This document shows, piece after piece, positions 58,067 to 64,000 of a stretch of DNA of 64,000 bases. A model generated the notes under the pieces. It saw only the letters and a list, made by a program, of their open reading frames with translations, searched no databases and was not told where the DNA came from. Each line of letters opens with the position of its first letter. Position 1 is the first letter of the stretch. The DNA is from Phallusia mammillata (taxonomy: Eukaryota > Chordata > Ascidiacea > Phlebobranchia > Ascidiidae). Where the stretch lies: NCBI GenBank assembly GCA_003260075.1, contig QLIY01000079.1, forward strand, positions 178,496 through 242,495, read 5' to 3'. The translations under genes and the position numbers were made by a program.

Positions 58067-59309
58067 CGAGTTTATGCTTGGCGGAACAAACAAGCGGGGA
58101 TCACTCTCTCGATGCAGAAACAACAACAAACGCGATCCCAGCTTGTCAATCCCAACTCCTCCGTATAAACGTAGTGATCCTCGCGATAAGGGAATCTTAA
58201 TTGCTTCGCAGATCAGAGGCGTCCGCGGGCCTTGAAACCCCTAAACCGGCGGCTAATGGACTCGAAAGCAGACAATATCATTATGTCGTCACTTGACGTT
58301 CAAGCTCGCTGCTTCAGTGACGTGGACAAGGGTGCGCGCGCGTCCCAAGCGGTCGCGTTTTGACGGAGCAGGAATTTTAATAAGTTAAACGATGGATGTT
58401 GGTCCAGCGGGCGCGTCTGGGACCGAGTCACGGTCACGGGTTAACGATAAACTCGCCAAATCCGCGCCGGGGTCGCCTTAGGACGTGACAGACGCAGAAG
58501 AGTCAGCTTTCCCTCGGTGTGCGGTGCTTGATGGCTGATGGCGCCGTCCCTGGGTCCCACTTGACAAGTTCAGCCATCGGGTTTGGGCGATGAATGTGAC
58601 AGTGAGGTCTCGAATTGCCCGAACGTCCTTAAAATGACCTTGAAACCCGATATTGTCTTACCCTTGGGTCGCTGGCGTTGTTTGGGCGCCCGACGATCGA
58701 GAAACGCCCGAAGCACATGTCGCTGCCCCAACGCGATGCGCCTTCAAAGACAAACTATATCAAAGCGACTAATCCCTCACAGTCGTGGGTAACGGCGTGC
58801 CCGGGGGGTTTATTTGCCGACCGGCCCCCGGTGTGACATCGATATTCGGGGTCACGATCTAGAATAAACGGGGGCTCGACGCGCGGGGGAGGCTGATAAA
58901 CGAGCAGACGACCCAAGCGCAGAGACCCGGAAAACCCGCTTTTCGAAAGTGAAGAAGTATTTGTCCAATTAAGGTGACGAGGGACCTGACAAGGCGAGCA
59001 TTGTCGTTCTGGAATTTTGCCGGGTCGTCGCGCGCGCGCTCGTCTCTTCTCTTTGTTTATCGAGTGTTCTTTTCAGCGATTGTTTTTCTTTTTGCCTTCT
59101 GGAACTGTGGGGCTACGGGTTTGGGGCAAGCGTAAACAGAAGTTCGCCTTATCTCACTTGCGTGTCACTCGTTTTCTTGCGAGCCCCGGAGTTTTGTTGA
59201 CGGGTCGGTCGTTAATATTTTGTCACTTCTTCGCAGAGGAACCGAAGACAAAGTGTGGACGGAACTTCCAAGAACCGAAGCTTGACCCCTCGCATCACCA
59301 CTTGTAAGT
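58067..59309 (+). promoter_or_regulatory. CpG-rich stretch ending in a donor-like GTAAGT
   Basis: This segment is much richer in G+C and CpG than its surroundings (gcgcgcgcg runs, cggtcgcg, ggcgcc). It ends at 59304-59309 with ACTT|GTAAGT followed by a T-rich, AT-rich stretch. That would suit a promoter plus first (untranslated or short coding) exon of a plus-strand gene beyond the window. No recognised protein is encoded. Confidence 0.35.
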
Positions 59310-59834
59310 TTTTTTGGTGGTTTTATTTTATTAATATAATTTAAGTTTTCACCAATTAGAATTGATATAACATACTTTGTCAATTAAAAAAATATTTACT
59401 AAAACGTAGTTACCCTAATTTCAGCTAGGACAAGTTATTTGCCTGATTACAACTATATTCAAAAGATTTGATTACTTTACTACAAAGTTTGGGAAACGTT
59501 TATTTCCTAAACATGTGATATATATATATAATGAAAGGAAATCGCTGCAACAATAGAGAACAAGGAATGAATTCCAGATTCAATTTACCAAGATTCGATT
59601 ACTGTTCAGATTTTTTTGTATTTCGCTGCATAGTTGTATTGGTTTGTTACAATGTAAACCACATCTGTTGTTTTACAGACCAATTTTGGCCTCTCATTAA
59701 AGTTAGAGAAAAATTTAATTGTGTTTAAATTTCGCTTGTGTAAATTTGCGCCTTGGGTATTATTTACCAGCGATTATCTGTTAGTTTGTAAACTTCGGTC
59801 GCTTGAACTTAAACAACGCCAAATTTCTGTCACC

Positions 59835-60172
59835 GCAATGTGTTCAACCTTGGTAGCGTTGATGTTAACTTGATGTGACATCGGACATCCGAAGGTCGCG
59901 GGTTCGAATCACGTTTTTGTCCGGCGAAAAAAACTGAACTCAACTTGGCAAAAAAAAAATTTTTTTCGACTTTCAAACCGACTTGTTTGAACTGATAGCC
60001 CCCCCCCCCGCAATGTGCCCAACCTTGGTAGCGTTGATGTTAAGTTGATGTGACATCGGACATCCGAAGGTCGCGGGTTCGTATCACGTTTTTGTCCGGC
60101 GAAAAAAACTTAACTCAACTTAGCAAAAAGAATAAAATTTTCGACTTTCAAACCGACTTGTTTGAACTGATG
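59835..60172. repeat. 164-bp direct repeat around an 11-C run (assembly joint)
   Basis: 59835-59998 and 60010-60172, several substitutions (gttcaac/gcccaac, gaatcac/gtatcac); C run 59999-60009. Both copies hold a tRNA-like GGGTTCG box. Confidence 0.9.
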
Positions 60173-60204
60173 AATATGACAATGATGTTTTCATTGCTGT
60201 GGTA

Positions 60205-60243
60205 AACTTAATCTTTGGGTCGTGGGTTCAATTCCCAACAGCG
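60205..60243 (+). repeat. tRNA-like B-box relic
   Basis: GGGTCGTGGGTTCAATTCCC resembles a tRNA T-arm. A similar B box (GCGGGTTCGAATCACG) occurs at 59899 and in its duplicate near 60074. Short matches, no cloverleaf. Confidence 0.35.
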
Positions 60244-60249
60244 GAACTT

Positions 60250-62099
60250 GTCAACTAAATTCACATTGATTAAATGTCGGCGCGCGATTCTGCCGAAAAT
60301 CTCAAAAAACAGCATTTCTTTTCTTAATAAAACATTACGAGCCAATATCTGAGCACAAAATATTAGTTCATTCAACGATGACTTAAATAAATGTAGACAC
60401 GTGTTTGTTTTGTTTTTTACACAAATATTGACTTATTTTTTCTTGCGGAGATTGTCTAGAACCGTGCAGTATGTACGTAAACGTTTTTTTCATTTCATTA
60501 TTTTTGGGGAAAAACAATAACGGAACTGACTTTTACCTTCTATTTTTGGGATTTATGCTTTTCATGGGCGTCTCCCAAACTAGTGCGCTATATTTGATTA
60601 TTTATTCTTTGACATTCTGCAACGCTTGTTAAGTGGCGCGCGCGCTGCAAAAGGTTGAGTGCTTAGCTGCCACGGAGCGGAGATTATACCTTATCTCAAA
60701 TTCGATCGAGCTGCAACAATTACAACGCCTCGAAGAAACGAACAAAAGAACAAGAATTGGACGCGATCACGGTTTAATCACGTGTCTTGGAGAGTGAAAT
60801 CGCGTTGGTCGTTAAACAAGCGATTGTCGCGGGCCGATGTTCTATTTTTAACTCTTCTTGACAGGTGACAATTGGACGCGGGAAGGTCAAAGCCAACGCG
60901 AAATGACGTTAATTACACGTTCGAGAATTGTCACAGGTAATTTCGCGACATTTGGGTTAGGACTGATCAGAGCTTTGTTGCGGTGAAGAACCAGAACACG
61001 CGCGTTCCGCCGCCAGTTTCGCGCTGTCACGAAATTTCTGTGAAAAAAATTCCGCGACCGCGGTTTTTGCATGCTGGAATGTAATTGTCGCGTTTAGGAG
61101 ATTCTAAAACTTCCCCCTTTCGCACTAAGAAATATAAATTCCTTCTGAGGAAATTGACCTACATAGAAGCTTGTATTAATGGCGTACTATTAATAACTTT
61201 CAAGTGAAATTAAGAAAGTTGCTTGATAAATGTTGCAGGGTGAGTCGATGACAAATTAGGTCTGACAGATTAAACATTTAAATATTAGTAAAACTTCCCT
61301 TGGGCATTTTAGTTTGTTGACTATAATATTCTATAAATGAAAGCTCAATTAATTCAACAAAAATGCCGTTGGAATAAGTCCCTGTTAAGAATGTGCAAAC
61401 ATGAATTTGGACAATGATTTTACACAGTTAAACCGATCTGTCAATTGGTTGTTACATACACGTTAAAGATTGTGATAAAACTCCCAATACTCAGTATACT
61501 GTTGCAAGTAAAAGTTGAGCATCTGTAAACAAAATTGTTTCTTAAATTGCTGTGTTTTGCTGTTGTATAACTTTCCTTTTAAAGCGGCATGTGATTTTGC
61601 CTTTTTGAATGCCCTTGTGATCGCCGCAGCGCTTGTCAACACAGGAAATGTTGTCCACACATTAATGTTCTTCTAGCTGAACTATTTAAACCGCGCAACG
61701 AACAGAACGTTTTTGTTTACGGTATTAAAGTCCCATGTAGTAACGAATGCAAAATGCGTTGAAGTCTGCATTGATTTCCGCGTATTAGATAACTGTTAAA
61801 TGAATAAAAACACACACAAGTAATGTTACAAAACCCACGATAACAATCCCTAGATGGCATTGGTGTTAATAAAACAAACTTTTTTTAATTGTCCCAGCCA
61901 AGTTACGTTCGCTAAGCTGAAGCACATTAAAAAGATTATGCAATTTTTACTCTTAGAGCCCATTTGACAACCAAGCGCGAAAACTCCAATAAAATATTTC
62001 TGAAACAAACTTTTTTGTTTATTTTAAACCAAGATATACTTTTTTCGCAATGTAGATTTGTTAACGATCAATTTCACAATAAGACTGCTCTGTAATTGC
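60250..62099. other. Non-coding stretch, nothing recognised
   Basis: A moderately CpG-rich patch at 60640-61080 is followed by AT-rich DNA. No gene seen. Confidence 0.4.
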
Positions 62100-62341
62100 T
62101 GAAAAAAATGGACATCCTAATTGTGAATATTAATCATTAATTTTGCCATCTTGACTGCCAAGTGTTGTTTATAAACAATTAGACAAATCGAATTACTCTG
62201 TAGGCACTAATAAAGCCCCCCCCCCCTGAAAAAAATGGACATCCTAATTGTGAATATTAATCATTAATTTTGCAATCTTGACTGCCAAGTGTTGTTTATA
62301 AACATTTAGACAAATCGAATTACTCTGTAGGCACTAATAAA
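62100..62341. repeat. About 115-bp direct repeat around an 11-C run (assembly joint)
   Basis: 62100-62215 and 62227-62341, differing at gccatct/gcaatct and aacaatt/aacattt; C run 62216-62226. Confidence 0.9.
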
Positions 62342-64000
62342 ATGAGTTCTCGTCCAACTAAAGTGTTCGCTTGGTAAAATTGTCCAGAAAGGAATTATAT
62401 CCAAGGTGTAGCAGACACTTTTTAAGAGTCAAGCGGTTGTTTAAGGTTTCTCCCGAAAGATTGGAATGCATCGATGGCAAAAGGCGTCGCATTTTCGCGA
62501 AAAGAAACAGTTATCGGGTTATTAAACCTGATTAAGCCCTTGACGACTCTCAAAAATTCAAAAACAAATCCGCCGCTTGGACGCGTTGACATTTGACGAG
62601 CGAAAAAGTTGAAGGTCAAATTCAATGTCACGCCTATTCAAAATGGCGACGATACTTTTCCTTGGGCCAAAATGGCGATAGAATCTTTGCTGATTATATT
62701 AATGCGATTAGTATAATAAAACATTATACGGTTTGACATGTCAGACATCTTAGAAACCTTACAATTTTTGCGAGTTACGACTGTGAAAGGACGACGCCTG
62801 ATATTGTAAAAAGCGTGTCTTAACCGAATAGTTACGGAGAGTTGCAATTAAACGTTGACATAAACGAAGCAACATAAACTATTTAATTAAGTATAGTATA
62901 AGAGGAAATAAAAACTAAAAGAAGTAACTTTTGGGCATATTACTCAGCCATTACACTATCTTAATGCTGATTAGGCATTTAACAGTATTAGGGTTCAGTT
63001 CGATGGCTTTTCTCGTGGATGAGAGCTTGTCGTGTTTTGTAAAATCTTTAAGTGAAACTTGTAGCGCTGAACTAGCGGTTAGAAAAAAATAGTTACCAAC
63101 TGACTTTGCATTTGATCCATGTAGCATGGACCGGCAGAGCTAATTTGCCGAAGTTTTAATTGAGTGTCGAAATGTTGCAAATTAATTAGGAAAATGATTT
63201 TATGTGGTTGTTGTTTCAAATGTTATTTGTTGGAAGGTCAAAAATTTTGCACACAAACGATTTTAATGTTAGTCTTAGTTGCGGATAAACTTGATGTACT
63301 AAAATAAAGAACTTTGTAAGACCATATATTACAAAATTGTCAATAAGAAGTAAATTTAAAGGTGATAAAAAACATGTATACCGTTTTTTTCTGGTATTAC
63401 GCAGATTGCCTCTGAATTCAAGTGTCAAAAAAGTTACACAAAAACTTTACCAAAACCACTTCACACAAACGCCGAAACCGCCACGTTGCGCTTACGTGAC
63501 AGTTTTAATTAATTCATCTCATTTGATGGACAAACTCGTATTCAATACAGCACTGTCATCTCATAGCCATACATCATACGCTGATATATAATTACGCGAG
63601 ACGGATTTTCTCGCACCGTGGTACGAAATATAATCAGCCAATCAGCGAGCCCGAATCCCATCGCCGTCCGAAAGCAATTATTCTTTAAACCACGTGCAAT
63701 TTACTCAAGATGGCCAACAGCTGGTCGTGAAACCTCTCTGACCAACTTAGAGATTTTGTCGACGAGTCGATGACTTTGCGTCGGAACGTTTACTTTCCCA
63801 ACACGCGGTGTATAATCAAGAAAGCGCTAATAGCCTCCCATGTTTTGGCAATTGTTACCCTTTCCTAAGTCCCCGACGCTAATTCGGTCGCTTATCCTGT
63901 CACGTTGTTCCATAGAACGAGCAAATCGCGCGCCGCCTAAACCACAAGGTGACGCCCTAACGAAACGCACCGCGTCACTATGACGCAATAATTAACTTCC
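62342..64000. other. Non-coding stretch, nothing recognised
   Basis: AT-rich, becoming richer in CpG after 63600 toward the window end. No exon recognised. Confidence 0.35.

Noticed and set aside
1626-62341. CRISPR-like or satellite interpretation of the repeated segments
   Set aside because: Each repeated pair is unique to its site, has only two copies and no regular spacers.

Overview
This is a 64 kb piece of an AT-rich metazoan nuclear genome. There are no bacterial operons or ribosome-binding sites. One gene (ULK3) is split into at least 14 exons with GT-AG introns, and the non-coding DNA is full of short DNA transposons (MITEs), tRNA-like SINE relics and hammerhead-like retroelement ends. 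The kinase is clearly animal ULK3. An invertebrate deuterostome, for example a Ciona-like tunicate, is my best guess, but the sequence does not prove the species.

Only two protein-coding genes can be supported, both on the minus strand and close together. SUCLG1 (28963-29958) encodes the alpha subunit of mitochondrial succinyl-CoA ligase in a single uninterrupted 331-codon frame. About 324 bases downstream, ULK3 (28638 down to 18545) encodes a Ser/Thr kinase with two C-terminal MIT domains. I mapped 14 exons. All junctions keep frame except the 3' end of exon 7, which runs into a 10-base homopolymer where about four codons and the splice donor are missing. The same-strand spacing would allow a shared transcript, but that is not shown.

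Region by region: 1-18.5 kb has no recognised gene and holds a cluster of CRE and CACGTG motifs near 4.2-4.5 kb, a fragment of a non-LTR reverse transcriptase C-terminus near 8.7 kb, hAT-type MITEs and hammerhead-like repeats. 18.5-30 kb is the ULK3-SUCLG1 block, with MITEs and tRNA-like SINEs in the introns. 30-64 kb has no recognised gene and contains MITEs, retroelement ends, a CRE-bearing 19-bp tandem repeat (35.5 kb) and a CpG-rich stretch (58.1-59.3 kb) that ends in a donor-like GTAAGT.

Two patterns dominate the window beyond the genes. (1) More than 20 places show a segment of roughly 50-290 bp, a run of 10-12 G or C, then the same segment again. The copies usually abut the run exactly and differ at few positions. 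At two other places a single n takes the place of the run. This looks like unmerged, haplotype-different contig ends with the gap written as G (C where the contig is reversed); seven long G tracts (26-92 nt) look like sized gaps. All glycine-rich or proline-rich reading frames here are products of these tracts. (2) Several repeats carry hammerhead-ribozyme-like cores (CUGAUGA, stem II, GAAA). The best, near 37.9 kb, has all three stems and a GUC cleavage site, with an antisense relative overlapping it. Three short retroelement-like insertions with 12-15 bp target-site duplications share a related end and contain internal inversions, as known for Penelope-like elements.
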